This document shows, in pieces, positions 1 through 9,056 of a stretch of DNA of 64,000 bases; position 1 is the first letter of the stretch, and the number at the start of each line of letters is the position of its first letter. Source of the stretch: Naumannella cuiyingiana (GTDB lineage: Bacteria; Actinomycetota; Actinomycetes; Propionibacteriales; Propionibacteriaceae); contig NZ_JACBZS010000001.1 of NCBI RefSeq assembly GCF_013408305.1, forward strand, positions 682,001-746,000, written 5' to 3'. The notes beneath the pieces are model-generated. The model was not told the origin of the DNA. It made no database searches and saw only the letters and a program-made list of their open reading frames with translations. The position numbers and the translations under genes are program-made.

Positions 1-1048
1 AGAACGACAGCGCGCCCGGCCGGGCGAGCTGGGACAGCTCGGCGACATAGGGCGAGGACTGCAGCGAGGCGAGCAGCAGCGCGAGCAGCGGCAGGATCAG
101 CGCCAAGACGAGGTACGCGATCGCGAAGCCGAGCCCGGCAAAGCGCCAGCGCCCGATCGCGAAGCGCCGCGGCTTCACGCCCTTGCCGGACACGGTGGTG
201 AAGCGGCGCCGCATCACGATCCGCTGCTGCACGGCGGTGACGATGATCAACACCGCGGTCAGGGCAACGGCCACCGCGGCGGCCTCCGTGCCGCGCGCGG
301 GGGCGGCGTTCATCAGCCGGTAGATGAAGGCCGGCAGGGTCTCGATCTGGCCCGGCGTACCGATCATCTGCGCGACCGGAAAGTTCTCCATGGTCAGGGT
401 GAAGACCAGCACGGCGGAGCCGAGGATGGCCGGCAGCACCAGCGGGAAGGTGACATGGCGCAGGGTTGCCCGCGGCGAGCCGCCGTGCACCCCGGCCGCG
501 TCCTCCAGGTCGGGGTTCATCAGACTCATCGCCCCGTGGATCAGCAAGAAGGCATACGGCGCGTAGTAGACGGCGAGGACGAAGATCAGCCCGCCGTAGG
601 AATAGATGTCGACCAGGTTCGGCAGGCCGATCGCGCGGGCCGCGACATTCAGGTAGCCCATCGCGGGCCCGGCCAACAGCGACCAGGCCAGCGCGCCGAC
701 CAGCGAGGGCAGGAACATCGGCGAGATCCCGGCGAAATAGATCAGGCCGCGGGCGGGCGCGTCGCTGCGGGCGGCAAGGAAGGCCAGCACCCCGCCGATG
801 ATCATGGCGAGCACCGAGGCGCAGGCCGCGACGAACACCGAGTTAGCCAGCGCGCCGAGGGCGGCCGGGGTGGCCAGGATCGCGAAGTTGTCGACCGACA
901 GGCCGCCGAACAGCGCGCCCGGGCGCGGGGTCTCGGCGCTGATCGCCGCGAGCCCGATGAGCCCCATCGGGATCACCACGAGCACGACCAGCAGCGCGAA
1001 CTGGGCCCCGACGGGCAGCATCCGCAGGGATCGGGTGAGGGTGCTCAT
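1..1048 (-). CDS. ABC transporter permease, ferric iron/polyamine type (C-terminus beyond window)
   Basis: Inner-membrane permease of a binding-protein-dependent importer, likely of the two-domain FbpB type. The visible N-terminal part (about 349 residues) opens with a membrane helix after MSTLTRSLRMLPVGAQ. It has several hydrophobic segments and a permease EAA loop reading EDAAGVHGGSPRATLRHVTF, which contacts the ATPase. A second basic region (MRRRFTTVSGKGVKPRRF) followed by new helices suggests the second half begins before the window edge. The start ATG overlaps the stop of the ATPase gene by one base (TGATG), so the two are translationally coupled. The substrate is not readable from the sequence. 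The PrpF neighbour hints at a carboxylate rather than simple ferric iron, but that is inference. Confidence 0.85.
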   Translation of the reverse strand, partial: MSTLTRSLRMLPVGAQFALLVVLVVIPMGLIGLAAISAETPRPGALFGGLSVDNFAILATPAALGALANSVFVAACASVLAMIIGGVLAFLAARSDAPARGLIYFAGISPMFLPSLVGALAWSLLAGPAMGYLNVAARAIGLPNLVDIYSYGGLIFVLAVYYAPYAFLLIHGAMSLMNPDLEDAAGVHGGSPRATLRHVTFPLVLPAILGSAVLVFTLTMENFPVAQMIGTPGQIETLPAFIYRLMNAAPARGTEAAAVAVALTAVLIIVTAVQQRIVMRRRFTTVSGKGVKPRRFAIGRWRFAGLGFAIAYLVLALILPLLALLLASLQSSPYVAELSQLARPGALSF

Positions 1049-2127
1049 CAGGCCGGCACCTCCTGCGGCAGGATCCGCACGGCGGCGGGATCGGCGCTGA
1101 CCCAGACCCGATCGTCGGTACGGAAGGCCGGACCGCCGGCCGGCGCGGCCACCTCGACCGCCGGCCCGTCGTCCAGGCCGACCCGGTAGACGGTGTGGTT
1201 GCCCTGGAAGGTGACCACCTCGACGCCGCCCGCCCAGGCATTGCCGTGTCCGTTCGACTCGCCGGCCAGGCTCAGGTCCTCCGGACGGATACAGGCGCGC
1301 AGGGCCTGATCGCCGTCGACGCGCTCCGCCGCCGTCACCGTCAGCGGCGAGTTGTCGATCCGGTAGCCGCCGCCTGCGTCCCCGCGTACCGGAAGAATGT
1401 TGCTGACCCCGAGGAAGTCCGCGATCGACGCGCTCGCCGGCCGCGACCAGATCTGTTCCGGCGTACCGGCCTGGACGATCCGGCCGCCCTGCATCAACGC
1501 GATCCGGTCGGCCAGCGCCATCGCCTCGGCCTGGTCGTGGGTGACATAGACGCAGGTCAGACCGAGCTGTTGCTGGATGCCGCGCAGCTCGATCCGCAGC
1601 CGCTCGCGCAGCCGGGCGTCCAGGTTGGACAGCGGCTCGTCGAGCAGCAGCACGCTCGGCCGCATCACCAGGCTGCGCGCGAGGGCCACCCGCTGCATCT
1701 GCCCGCCGGACAACAGGCTGGCACCGCGATCGGCGTGCTCGCCGAGCCCGACCAGCTCCAGCACCTCGTGCACCCGCTGCCGGGTCTCCGTGCGCGACAG
1801 CTTCTGCATCCGCAGCGGGAAGGCCACGTTCTCGAAGATGGTGCGATGCGGCCACACCGCATAGGACTGGAAGACCATCCCGACATTGCGCCGGTGCGAC
1901 GGCACCTCGATGCCGCGCTCGGCGTCCAGCACCACGCGGTCACCGATGGTGATCCGCCCGGCCACCGGCGTCTCCAGCCCGGCGATGCTGCGCATGGTCG
2001 TCGTCTTGCCGCAGCCCGACTTGCCGAGCAGCACCAGCGACTCCCCCGGCTCGATGGTCAGGTCGAGCCGGTCGACGGCCGTTGCCGCACCGTACTTGAT
2101 CACCAACTGCTCAAGGGATACCCGCAT
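1048..2127 (-). CDS. ABC transporter ATP-binding protein (PotA/FbpC type)
   Basis: Cytoplasmic ATPase of 359 residues that powers the adjacent permease. It shows a Walker A motif GKSGCGKTT, the Q-loop region VFQSYAVWPH, the signature LSGGQMQRVALAR, a Walker B ending DEPLSNLD, and the H-loop THDQAEAMALADR. The C-terminal 110 residues form a TOBE-like regulatory domain, as in the CUT1/polyamine/iron subfamily, and the length is normal for that subfamily. The ATG at 2127 follows a GAGG ribosome site. The gene lies 59 nt downstream of the PrpF-family gene on the same strand and is fused by a 1-nt overlap to the permease gene, so the three probably form one operon. Confidence 0.92.
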   Translation of the reverse strand: MRVSLEQLVIKYGAATAVDRLDLTIEPGESLVLLGKSGCGKTTTMRSIAGLETPVAGRITIGDRVVLDAERGIEVPSHRRNVGMVFQSYAVWPHRTIFENVAFPLRMQKLSRTETRQRVHEVLELVGLGEHADRGASLLSGGQMQRVALARSLVMRPSVLLLDEPLSNLDARLRERLRIELRGIQQQLGLTCVYVTHDQAEAMALADRIALMQGGRIVQAGTPEQIWSRPASASIADFLGVSNILPVRGDAGGGYRIDNSPLTVTAAERVDGDQALRACIRPEDLSLAGESNGHGNAWAGGVEVVTFQGNHTVYRVGLDDGPAVEVAAPAGGPAFRTDDRVWVSADPAAVRILPQEVPA

Positions 2128-2186
2128 GGTGTCCTCGCCTCCAACTTCGTTGTTGTCCTGCTGACAGTGATTGTCCGGGTGGGCGC

Positions 2187-3251
2187 TCAGGCCGCCGCCG
2201 GTAGGTAGATCACGGCATCGGCGATCAGCCGCGCCGCTCGTTCCAGTTCGACCTCGGCCACGGCGCCGTCCGCGGTCAGGCTGCTGCGTACCGCCACCTC
2301 CCCCGACGGCGTCGCCAACCGGAGCCGGGCCGGCCCCTCCGGCGCGGCCGCGCCGGCCAGCACCGACCCCGGGGTCCGGGTCGCCGTGGCCAGCGCGACC
2401 GCGCTGGTCAGGCCGATCGCCGGGTGGAACTCCTGCATCGAGACCATCCGGACGCCGATCCGATCACCACGCGGTTCGCCCACGATGCCGACCTTCGGTA
2501 CCGCCTGCGGAGCGGGCTCCCCGGGCCGGGCCAGGCCCATCCGAATCGCGGCCTGCGCGCGTACCGCGATCAGCTCCGGCAGCCACGGCGCCAGCTCGGC
2601 GGGGTCCTCGTCGCCGGTCAGCCCGAGGTCGCCGGCCCGCAGCAGTGCGACCGGCGCGCCGGCGTCGAGCAGGCTCAGCCGCGCGCGCCGCCCGGCGATC
2701 GTGATCGGCTCCGCGGGCCGACCCGTCGGCAGCAGCGCGCCGGTGCTGCCGCCGCCCGGGGCCAGGAAGATCAGCCGCACACCGACCCCGGCGGCGTCAG
2801 TGCCCGGCACCAGCGCGTTCGGGTGGTCGCTGATCCGGCCGCCCGGGGTGCTCACGACGGCGTCCAGCCGGGACCCGGTGTTCACATTGCGCAGCCGGAC
2901 GCGGGTCTCGCGCGGGTCGGCCGGGACGAGGCCCTTGGCGACGGCGTAGAGCGCGATTGCGGTCGCGCAGTTGCCGCAGTTGCTGCCCCACTCGACTCTC
3001 CCCTCGCCGATCCCGACCTGTGCGAAGAGGTAGTCGATGTCGACATCGGGGGCGCGAGACGGTCCGACGACCGCGGCTTTGGAGGTGGTCGAGGTGGCGC
3101 CGCCGACGCCGTCGATCTGGCGCCGGTCCGCCGCGTTGTAGGCGGCCACGAGCATGGCCTCGAGATCGGTACGCGTACCGGGCACGTCGCGCTCGGTGAA
3201 CAGCCAGCACTTGCTGGTGCCACCGCGGACCAGCGTCCCGCGTACTTGCAT
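2187..3251 (-). CDS. PrpF-family isomerase/tautomerase
   Basis: 354-residue member of the PrpF (AcnD-accessory) family, with two diaminopimelate-epimerase-like lobes. Known members isomerise 2-methylaconitate or tautomerise 4-oxalomesaconate. The N-terminal signature RGGTSKCWLF, the GVGGATSTTSKAAVV segment and WGSNCGNCATA are all visible. The start is set at the ATG at 3251 because an AGGAGG box sits six bases upstream on the minus strand. A longer reading frame continues upstream, but it would run through the operator region. The gene is divergent from a LysR regulator and upstream of ABC importer genes, which suggests uptake and isomerisation of a small unsaturated di- or tricarboxylate. 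The exact substrate cannot be given. Confidence 0.85.
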   Translation of the reverse strand: MQVRGTLVRGGTSKCWLFTERDVPGTRTDLEAMLVAAYNAADRRQIDGVGGATSTTSKAAVVGPSRAPDVDIDYLFAQVGIGEGRVEWGSNCGNCATAIALYAVAKGLVPADPRETRVRLRNVNTGSRLDAVVSTPGGRISDHPNALVPGTDAAGVGVRLIFLAPGGGSTGALLPTGRPAEPITIAGRRARLSLLDAGAPVALLRAGDLGLTGDEDPAELAPWLPELIAVRAQAAIRMGLARPGEPAPQAVPKVGIVGEPRGDRIGVRMVSMQEFHPAIGLTSAVALATATRTPGSVLAGAAAPEGPARLRLATPSGEVAVRSSLTADGAVAEVELERAARLIADAVIYLPAAA

Positions 3252-3345
3252 CCTCGTCCTCCTCGCACCGTCCGGCCACCGCAGCCGGTTCCGCGTCCCA
3301 GCCTGACTTCGCAGAGGTTGAAGCACAATCGCGAGTTCGTTGACT

Positions 3346-3361
3346 AGCATGTACTCATGCT
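3346..3361. promoter_or_regulatory. Inverted repeat, probable LysR operator
   Basis: Perfect inverted repeat AGCATG-TACT-CATGCT, 18 bp before the LysR-gene start and 95 bp upstream of the PrpF-family start. It is AT-rich compared with its surroundings. A TTGACT hexamer at 3340-3345 lies immediately upstream and a weak TAAGTC at 3362-3367 immediately downstream, so the repeat would fill the promoter spacer of the regulator gene. This fits an autoregulatory LysR site. The protein-site link is inferred. Confidence 0.5.
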
Positions 3362-3379
3362 TAAGTCGTGGGTACGCCG

Positions 3380-4408
3380 ATGAGCGTGGATGTCCGTCGC
3401 CTGCTGCTGCTCGCCGATGTCGCCGAACACGGCTCGCTGACCGGCGCGGCCGCGGCGCTGGGCTACACCACCTCGGCGATCTCGCAACAACTCCGGCGGC
3501 TGGAGTCCGAGGCCGGCCAGCCGTTGCTGGAACGGCTGCCGCGCGGCATCCGGCTGACCGAGGCCGGGGCCGCGCTGGCCACGCGCGCGGGCGCGATCCG
3601 GCGGCAGTTGCGGGCCGCCGAGTCCGATCTGGCCGAGCACTCCGGGCTGCGCGCGGGCAGCCTGCGGATCGGCTCGTTCCCGACCGCCAGCGCGTCGCTG
3701 CTCCCGCTCGTGGTGACCCGCTTCCACCAGCGCTGGCCCGACATCGACCTGACCGTGCACAGCGCGCTGCTCGCGCCGCTGATCGATCTGCTGCACAGCG
3801 GGGAGGTCGAGCTCGCGCTGTTGTGGGACTACCCGTGGAACCGGCTGCGCGATCCGGGCCTGACCTCGGTCCACCTGCTCGACGACCCGCCGGTGCTGGT
3901 CGTCCCGGCGGCCAGCGACCTGCCCCGGGAGCGGCCGGTGACGATGGCCGACCTGGCGGATCGGCGCTGGGTCGTGCGGTCGGAGACCCACCCCGCGAGC
4001 GACCTGCTGCTGCGCAGTTGCGTGCGGGCGGGCTATGAGCCGCGGATCACCTACCGCGCCCAGGACTACCAGGAGATCCAGGCGATGGTGGCCGCGGGGC
4101 TGGGCATCGCCCTGGCGCCGCGGCTCGGGCTGACCAACCTGCGCGACGACGTCCGCCTGGTCAGCATCGCCGCCGACGACGACGTGCCGCACCGCCGGAT
4201 CCTGCTCAGCCGGGTCCGCGACCGCCCCGCCCGGCCGGCGGCGGCCGCCATCGAGCGGGCCTTCGCCGAGGTGGCCGATTCACTCAGCGTGTCCCGGCTC
4301 GGTCGCCACCAGCTCGGCTCCGTCCGCGACGGCGCCGACCCGCGGCACGCCCCGCCCGAGCCGGAGGACCCCGACGACCCGGGCGGCGAAGCGTTCAGGA
4401 ACGCTTAA
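3380..4408 (+). CDS. LysR-family transcriptional regulator
   Basis: 342-residue LysR-type regulator. The N-terminal winged helix (about residues 1-60) includes LTGAAAALGYTTSAISQQLRRLE, a typical recognition helix. It is followed by a linker helix and a periplasmic-binding-protein-like effector domain that extends to about residue 300. The last 45 residues are a proline-rich acidic tail. The ATG at 3380 is chosen; a GTG at 3368 would add four residues. The gene is divergent from the PrpF/ABC operon, the classic arrangement for a LysR protein controlling its neighbour. Its stop overlaps the convergent proB stop by a few bases. Confidence 0.9.
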   Translation: MSVDVRRLLLLADVAEHGSLTGAAAALGYTTSAISQQLRRLESEAGQPLLERLPRGIRLTEAGAALATRAGAIRRQLRAAESDLAEHSGLRAGSLRIGSFPTASASLLPLVVTRFHQRWPDIDLTVHSALLAPLIDLLHSGEVELALLWDYPWNRLRDPGLTSVHLLDDPPVLVVPAASDLPRERPVTMADLADRRWVVRSETHPASDLLLRSCVRAGYEPRITYRAQDYQEIQAMVAAGLGIALAPRLGLTNLRDDVRLVSIAADDDVPHRRILLSRVRDRPARPAAAAIERAFAEVADSLSVSRLGRHQLGSVRDGADPRHAPPEPEDPDDPGGEAFRNA

Positions 4409-5520
4409 CCCAGGACCACCAGCGCGTCACGGTGCACAACGGTCCGCTCGTACTCGGGACCGAACTCGGCGCCCAGCTCGCGGGTGGAGCGCCCGATCAG
4501 CGACGGCAGCTCCGAGGCGTCGAAGCCGGCCAGACCGCGGGCAACCACCTGCCCCGACGGGCCGCGCAGGTTGACCGGATCGCCGGCGCTGAAGGCCCCC
4601 TCGACCCGGGTCACCCCGGCGGGCAACAGCGAGGCCTTGCGTTCGACCACGGCCCGCACGGCCCCGGCGTCGAGCCACAGATCGCCGCTGGTGCTGGAGG
4701 CATGGGCCAGCCAGAGCAATCGGGCGGGGCGGCGCTTGCCGGTCGGATGGAAGATCGTGCCGACCGGCTCCCCGGCCAGCGCGCGCCGGCAGTTCGCGGC
4801 CACCGTCAGCACCACCGGGATGCCGGCCGAAGTGGCGATCGCCGCGGCGTCGACCTTGGTGATCATGCCGCCGGTGCCGACAGCCGACCCGGTCGCCGAG
4901 ATGTTGATCTTGTCGATATCGGTACGCGAGTGCACCTGCGGCACCGGGACGGCGCCCGGCGTCCCCGGCTTGTCCGTCCACAACCCGTCGACATCGCTGA
5001 GCAGGACCAGCGCGTCGGCATGGACCAGATGGGCGACGAGCGCGGCCAGCCGGTCGTTGTCGCCGAACCGGATCTCGCTGGTCGCGACCGTGTCGTTCTC
5101 GTTCACGACGGGCAGGACACCGAGCTCCAGCAGCTTGGCGAAGGTCCGGTGCGCATTGCGATAGTGGCTGCGCCGGGTGACATCGTCCACGGTCAGCAGC
5201 ACCTGGCCCGTGGTGATCTCGTGCGCGGCGAACCGGCTGGCGTACTGCTCCACCAGCAGGCCCTGCCCCACGGCGGCCGCGGCCTGCTGCAGCGGCAGAT
5301 CCCGCGGCCGGCGGGTCAGGCCGAGCGGGACCAGCCCCGCGGCGATCGCCCCCGAGGACACCAGGACGACCTCGGCACCGGCGCGGTGCCGGGCGGCCAG
5401 CGCGTCGACCAGGCCGGCCAGCCGGTCGGGGTCGAGCGCGCCGCCGTCGCTGGTCAGCGAGGAGGAGCCGACCTTGATCACCACCCGCCGCGCATCGCGC
5501 AGCGCCGCCCGATCAGTCAT
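4405..5520 (-). CDS. proB: Glutamate 5-kinase
   Basis: Phosphorylates L-glutamate to glutamyl-5-phosphate, the first committed step of proline synthesis. The 371-residue protein starts [20 protein letters not shown], with the nucleotide-binding KVGSSSL motif at residues 16-22. It contains the conserved VVNENDTV and FGDNDRLAA active-site segments and [12 protein letters not shown]. The last 110 residues form a PUA domain (from about [10 protein letters not shown]). The start is the ATG at 5520; a longer frame upstream is antisense to obgE and is not used. The ATG overlaps the obgE stop by 8 nt, so proB is translated with obgE. proA is not adjacent in this window. Confidence 0.96.
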   Translation of the reverse strand: MTDRAALRDARRVVIKVGSSSLTSDGGALDPDRLAGLVDALAARHRAGAEVVLVSSGAIAAGLVPLGLTRRPRDLPLQQAAAAVGQGLLVEQYASRFAAHEITTGQVLLTVDDVTRRSHYRNAHRTFAKLLELGVLPVVNENDTVATSEIRFGDNDRLAALVAHLVHADALVLLSDVDGLWTDKPGTPGAVPVPQVHSRTDIDKINISATGSAVGTGGMITKVDAAAIATSAGIPVVLTVAANCRRALAGEPVGTIFHPTGKRRPARLLWLAHASSTSGDLWLDAGAVRAVVERKASLLPAGVTRVEGAFSAGDPVNLRGPSGQVVARGLAGFDASELPSLIGRSTRELGAEFGPEYERTVVHRDALVVLG

Positions 5521-7036
5521 CGGTCGGGTCCCGGCGGGGCTGTTGATCATCGTCGCGCGCATCCTCACCGACATCGGTGCGCCAGGTCCCGTCGGCCTTG
5601 CGGCGGTGGTACTCGCGGTCCAGCTCGCGCCGCCGGGCGACCGCCGGACGGTCCTCGACCAGTCGGTCGTCCTCGCCGCGCCGGGACAAGATCTCCGCGC
5701 CGATGTCGACCTGGGGGCGGAAGTCGAAGACCACGGCCCCGTCGCCGGTACGCGGGTCGCCCCCGATCGCCACCGCATCACCGGCGGCCGCGCCGAGTTC
5801 GAGCAGCTTGTCCTCCACGCCGAGCCGGTTCAGCCGGTCGGCGAGATAGCCGACGGCCTCGGGATTGCCGAAATCGGTCTGGCGTACCCAGCGCTCGGGC
5901 TTGTCGCCGCGGACCCGCCACAGGTGTCCGCCCTCGCCGTCGCCCTGGCGCTTGATGGCGAACTCCTCGCCGGCAGCCGGCGCGGGGCGCAGCACGATCC
6001 GGGCGGGCTCGGGGGCCGGGGTGGCCGCGCGGCGGCGGCGTACCACCTCGGCCATGGCGTGACTGAGCTCCGTCAGGCCCTCGCCGGTCTTGGTGGAGAT
6101 CTCGAAGACCGGCCAGCCGAACTGCTCGACATCGGCGGCGACGATGTCGGCGATGTCGCGTCCGTCGGGCACGTCCACCTTGTTCAGCGCGACCAACCGC
6201 GGGCGATCCTCCAGACCGCCGTGGCGGGCCAGCTCGTTCTCGATGATCTTGAGGTCGCCGACCGGGTCGCGTCCCGGCTCGTAGGTGGCGGTGTCGACGA
6301 CGTGGACCAGGGCGGCGCAGCGCTCGACGTGGCGCAGGAAGTCGTGGCCGAGGCCGCGGCCCTCGCTGGCGCCCTCGATCAGGCCGGGCACATCGGCGAC
6401 GGTGTAGGTGAGGTCGCCCGCGACGACGACACCGAGATTCGGCACCAGGGTGGTGAACGGGTAGTCCGCGATCTTGGGCCGTGCGCGGGACAGCGCGGCG
6501 ACCAGCGAGGACTTGCCGGCGCTCGGGAAGCCGACCAGTCCGACATCGGCGACGACCTTCAGCTCCAGGGTGACGGTACGCTCCTCGCCCGGCTCGCCGA
6601 GCAGCGCGAAGCCCGGCGCCTTGCGCGAGGCCGAGGCGAGCGCGGCATTGCCCAGGCCGCCCCGGCCGCCGCGGGCGACGACGAGCTCGGCGCCGGCCCC
6701 GGTCAGGTCGGCGAGCTGTTCGCCGGTGTCGGCGTCCGTGACCAGGGTGCCGTCGGGCACCGCCAGCACGATGTCCTCGCCGCGGGCGCCGTTGCGGTTG
6801 TCGCCCTCGCCGGGCTGGCCGTTGCGGGCCCGGCGCTGGGACTGGCGGTGATAGTCGACCAGGGTGGACAGGTTCGGGTCGACGCGCAGGATGATCGAGC
6901 CGCCGTCGCCGCCGTTTCCGCCGTCGGGACCGCCGAGGGGCTTGAACTTCTCCCGATGCACCGACGCCGTGCCATTGCCCCCACGACCGGCCGCGACGTG
7001 CAGCCTGACCCGGTCCACGAAGCTCGGAATCGCCAT
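5513..7036 (-). CDS. obgE: GTPase Obg/CgtA
   Basis: Essential ribosome-associated GTPase of 507 residues. The N-terminal glycine-rich Obg fold includes [20 protein letters not shown] and GGNGGDGGS. The G domain has G1 GFPSAGKSS near residue 167, G3 DVPGLIEGA, and G4 NKVD. The C-terminal part contains an OCT-like domain followed by a charged tail ending RRDPTDD. Its ATG shares a base with the stop of the upstream ATPase gene (TGATG), and its 3' end overlaps proB. In most bacteria obgE directly follows rplU-rpmA; here an unrelated ATPase gene lies between. Confidence 0.96.
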   Translation of the reverse strand: MAIPSFVDRVRLHVAAGRGGNGTASVHREKFKPLGGPDGGNGGDGGSIILRVDPNLSTLVDYHRQSQRRARNGQPGEGDNRNGARGEDIVLAVPDGTLVTDADTGEQLADLTGAGAELVVARGGRGGLGNAALASASRKAPGFALLGEPGEERTVTLELKVVADVGLVGFPSAGKSSLVAALSRARPKIADYPFTTLVPNLGVVVAGDLTYTVADVPGLIEGASEGRGLGHDFLRHVERCAALVHVVDTATYEPGRDPVGDLKIIENELARHGGLEDRPRLVALNKVDVPDGRDIADIVAADVEQFGWPVFEISTKTGEGLTELSHAMAEVVRRRRAATPAPEPARIVLRPAPAAGEEFAIKRQGDGEGGHLWRVRGDKPERWVRQTDFGNPEAVGYLADRLNRLGVEDKLLELGAAAGDAVAIGGDPRTGDGAVVFDFRPQVDIGAEILSRRGEDDRLVEDRPAVARRRELDREYHRRKADGTWRTDVGEDARDDDQQPRRDPTDD

Positions 7037-8235
7037 CAGTGCCTACCTTTCCGGCCAATCGGCCGATGCTGCTCGCCGGGATCGGGACCCCCGTGGTTCT
7101 CCAGCACCCAGCGGTCCATCCCGGAGCGGCCGAAGACGATCCGGCCGCGGGCGGGCCGCAGCACCGTACCGCGCTTGACCAGGGCATCGACGGCCCAGGC
7201 GATCTGTGAGCTGGACTCCTTGCCGACGGCCCGGGCCAGCTCGGCGACGCTCGCCTCGCCGCCGGCATCCGCCAGCGCGATCAGGATCCGGCGCCCCTCG
7301 GCGGGTGCGGCCTCCCAGGCCCCCTCGTAGTAGGCCTCGAGCTGCGGCGCGGCGGCCTCGATGCCAGCCCGGACGGCGGCCAGCGTGAGCTCGTCGTCGA
7401 CCCGGTGCGCCCACACCTCGGCGCCCAGCTCCTGGATGAAGGCGGGGTAGCCGCCAGACACCTCGACCGCGGCGTCCAGGGCCTCCCGGGTCCAGGCGCC
7501 TCCCGCCTCGCGGACCGGGAGTAGGAAGGCGTCCCGGGTGGCCTCGGCGTCGAGGTAGCCGAGATTGATCCGGCGATAGACGCGCTCGGCGTGGCTGGAG
7601 GACTTGCCGACCAGCCGGGCGGTGTCGCCCGGCAGGCCGGCGAAGCAGATGATCAACCCGGGCTTGTCGGCATCGCGCTCGCCGAGCAGGGAGACCAGTT
7701 CGGACAGGTTGACCAGGCTGGCGTGATCGGCGTACTGGGTCTCGTCGATCAGCAGCGCGAGCCCGATGCCGCCACGTCGGCGCACCGTGTCGGTGGCGGT
7801 GAGCAGCCGGGTCATGAACGCGGTGTCGATCAGCGTGTCGTCGTCGTTCAGCTCGCGCTCGAGCTCGATCCCGCCGATCGGGGTGGTGATGGCGGCCCGG
7901 GTCAGCCGGCCGTGCTCGGCGGCGAAGTCGGCGCGCTCGAGCGCGGCATCCACCGCGGCGTCGACCCGGTCCATCAGCGATTCCCGGCCGGAGGCCTGGC
8001 AGCGCACCCGGATCGCGAGGCAGCCCTCGACCAGCGCCGCCTCCGCGAACTCCTTGAGCAGCGAGGTCTTCCCGACCCCGCGGACGCCGGAGATGATCAG
8101 GTGTCTCGCCTGGGTGTGGCCGAACGCCGCGAAGTCGGTGAGCACGCGCCGCCACTGCCGCAGCTCGGCCTCGCGGCCCTCGAGCCGATACGGGCTGGTC
8201 CCGGCGCCGGGGAAGAACGGACCGTCCATGCGCAT
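7036..8235 (-). CDS. AAA-type (ORC/Cdc6-like) ATP-binding protein
   Basis: About 399 residues. The N-terminal part carries a P-loop ATPase domain with Walker [13 protein letters not shown] and a Walker B-like [13 protein letters not shown] region of helices follows, and the C-terminal ~80 residues resemble a winged helix ([22 protein letters not shown] then [14 protein letters not shown]). This is the architecture of the bacterial AAA_16/ORC-like ATPases, whose role is generally unknown; DNA binding is plausible. The ATG at 8235 is preferred over a TTG at 8250 that lies inside an inverted repeat; an ATG at 8229 is also possible. The gene is interposed between rpmA and obgE and translationally coupled to obgE by TGATG, so its promoter may also serve obgE and proB. 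Confidence 0.75.
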   Translation of the reverse strand: MRMDGPFFPGAGTSPYRLEGREAELRQWRRVLTDFAAFGHTQARHLIISGVRGVGKTSLLKEFAEAALVEGCLAIRVRCQASGRESLMDRVDAAVDAALERADFAAEHGRLTRAAITTPIGGIELERELNDDDTLIDTAFMTRLLTATDTVRRRGGIGLALLIDETQYADHASLVNLSELVSLLGERDADKPGLIICFAGLPGDTARLVGKSSSHAERVYRRINLGYLDAEATRDAFLLPVREAGGAWTREALDAAVEVSGGYPAFIQELGAEVWAHRVDDELTLAAVRAGIEAAAPQLEAYYEGAWEAAPAEGRRILIALADAGGEASVAELARAVGKESSSQIAWAVDALVKRGTVLRPARGRIVFGRSGMDRWVLENHGGPDPGEQHRPIGRKGRH

Positions 8236-8242
8236 CAGCGTA

Positions 8243-8282
8243 CCTAACAAAACGAAAACCGGCCGAAATTAGGTTTGTTAGG
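8243..8282. promoter_or_regulatory. Inverted repeat upstream of the ATPase gene
   Basis: Perfect 9-bp arms CCTAACAAA (8243-8251) and TTTGTTAGG (8274-8282), separated by 22 bp. A second TTAGG at 8269-8273 makes a direct repeat with the right-hand arm. The block is strikingly AT-rich for this genome. It lies directly before the start codon of the ATPase gene and downstream of the rpmA terminator, so it is probably an operator. The binding protein is unknown, but the ATPase with its winged-helix end is one candidate. Confidence 0.5.
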
Positions 8283-8308
8283 CGACCGCCGGTCCACGCC
8301 GGAACAGC

Positions 8309-8345
8309 GGCGAGGGCCCGCCCCCAACTGGGACGGGCCCTCGCC
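8309..8345 (-). terminator. Hairpin terminator after rpmA
   Basis: Perfect 12-bp stem, GGCGAGGGCCCG (8309-8320) with its complement at 8334-8345, and a 13-nt loop. It begins about 20 nt after the rpmA stop on the minus strand. There is no strong U-tract, which is common for GC-rich actinobacterial terminators. It would separate the ribosomal protein genes from the ATPase-obgE-proB unit. Confidence 0.7.
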
Positions 8346-8366
8346 GATCGGCCGGGAGGCGTCGCG

Positions 8367-8636
8367 TCACTGCGCGGCGGCGGTCTCCTCGACCAGGATG
8401 TTCACGACGCGGCGGCCGCGGCGGGTGCCGAACTCGACCCGCCCCTCGACCAGCGCGAACAGGGTGTCGTCGCCACCGCGGCCGACGCCGTCGCCCGGGT
8501 GGAAGTGGGTACCGCGCTGCCGGACGATGATCTCGCCGGCGTTGACCAACTGGCCGCCGAAGCGCTTCACGCCGAGCCGCTGGGAGTTGGAATCGCGACC
8601 GTTCCGCGTCGAGGACGCGCCCTTCTTGTGTGCCAT
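8367..8636 (-). CDS. rpmA: 50S ribosomal protein L27
   Basis: Small basic ribosomal protein of 89 residues beginning [20 protein letters not shown], the universal L27 start. [15 protein letters not shown] is also conserved. It sits near the peptidyl transferase centre of the large subunit. The N-terminus lacks the cleavable extension found in Firmicutes. It lies 10 nt downstream of rplU and is followed by a strong hairpin. Confidence 0.98.
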   Translation of the reverse strand: MAHKKGASSTRNGRDSNSQRLGVKRFGGQLVNAGEIIVRQRGTHFHPGDGVGRGGDDTLFALVEGRVEFGTRRGRRVVNILVEETAAAQ

Positions 8637-8646
8637 CTGTCTCGCC

Positions 8647-8955
8647 TCAGCTCTCGATGCCGGTGATCTTGACCTGGCTGTAGCGCTGGCGGTGTCCCTG
8701 GCGCTTGCGGTAGCCGGTCTTGTTCTTGTACTTCATGATCCGGATCTTCGGACCCTTGGTCTCGCCCAGCACCTCGGCCTTGACGCTGGCCTTGCCCAGC
8801 GTCGCCGCATCGGCGGTGATCGAGTCGCCGTCGACCAGCAGCAACGGCTGCAGCTCGACCGACGAGCCGACCTCGTCGGTGACCTTGTCGATCTCGACGA
8901 CATCGCCCACGGCGACCTTGTGCTGGCGGCCGCCACTACGCACGATCGCGTACAC
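8647..8955 (-). CDS. rplU: 50S ribosomal protein L21
   Basis: 102-residue large-subunit protein starting [20 protein letters not shown] and ending [11 protein letters not shown], with the usual [17 protein letters not shown] segment. The start is a GTG at 8955 with a GAGGG ribosome site about 7 nt upstream. In-frame upstream sequence does not resemble L21 and is taken as leader. It forms a two-gene unit with rpmA. Confidence 0.97.
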   Translation of the reverse strand: MYAIVRSGGRQHKVAVGDVVEIDKVTDEVGSSVELQPLLLVDGDSITADAATLGKASVKAEVLGETKGPKIRIMKYKNKTGYRKRQGHRQRYSQVKITGIES

Positions 8956-9056
8956 GCCTGACCCTCTTTCCTCGTCTGCTTCTGGTGTGGGTGCCGCTTG
9001 CCGACCGGCCGGGCACTCCCGAGGCGCTGCGAAGATTCGCCTCCGCACACCGACGG
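8956..9056 (-). promoter_or_regulatory. Candidate rplU leader and promoter
   Basis: About 100 nt upstream of rplU contain two potential hairpins: GAGGCG/CGCCTC arms at 9021-9026 and 9038-9043, and GTGCC/GGCAC arms at 8991-8995 and 9012-9016. A TTGACC hexamer at the upstream edge, on the minus strand near 9057, could be a -35 box. Structured leaders before ribosomal protein genes often mediate autogenous control. I cannot match this to a named leader family, so it is only a candidate. Confidence 0.3.
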
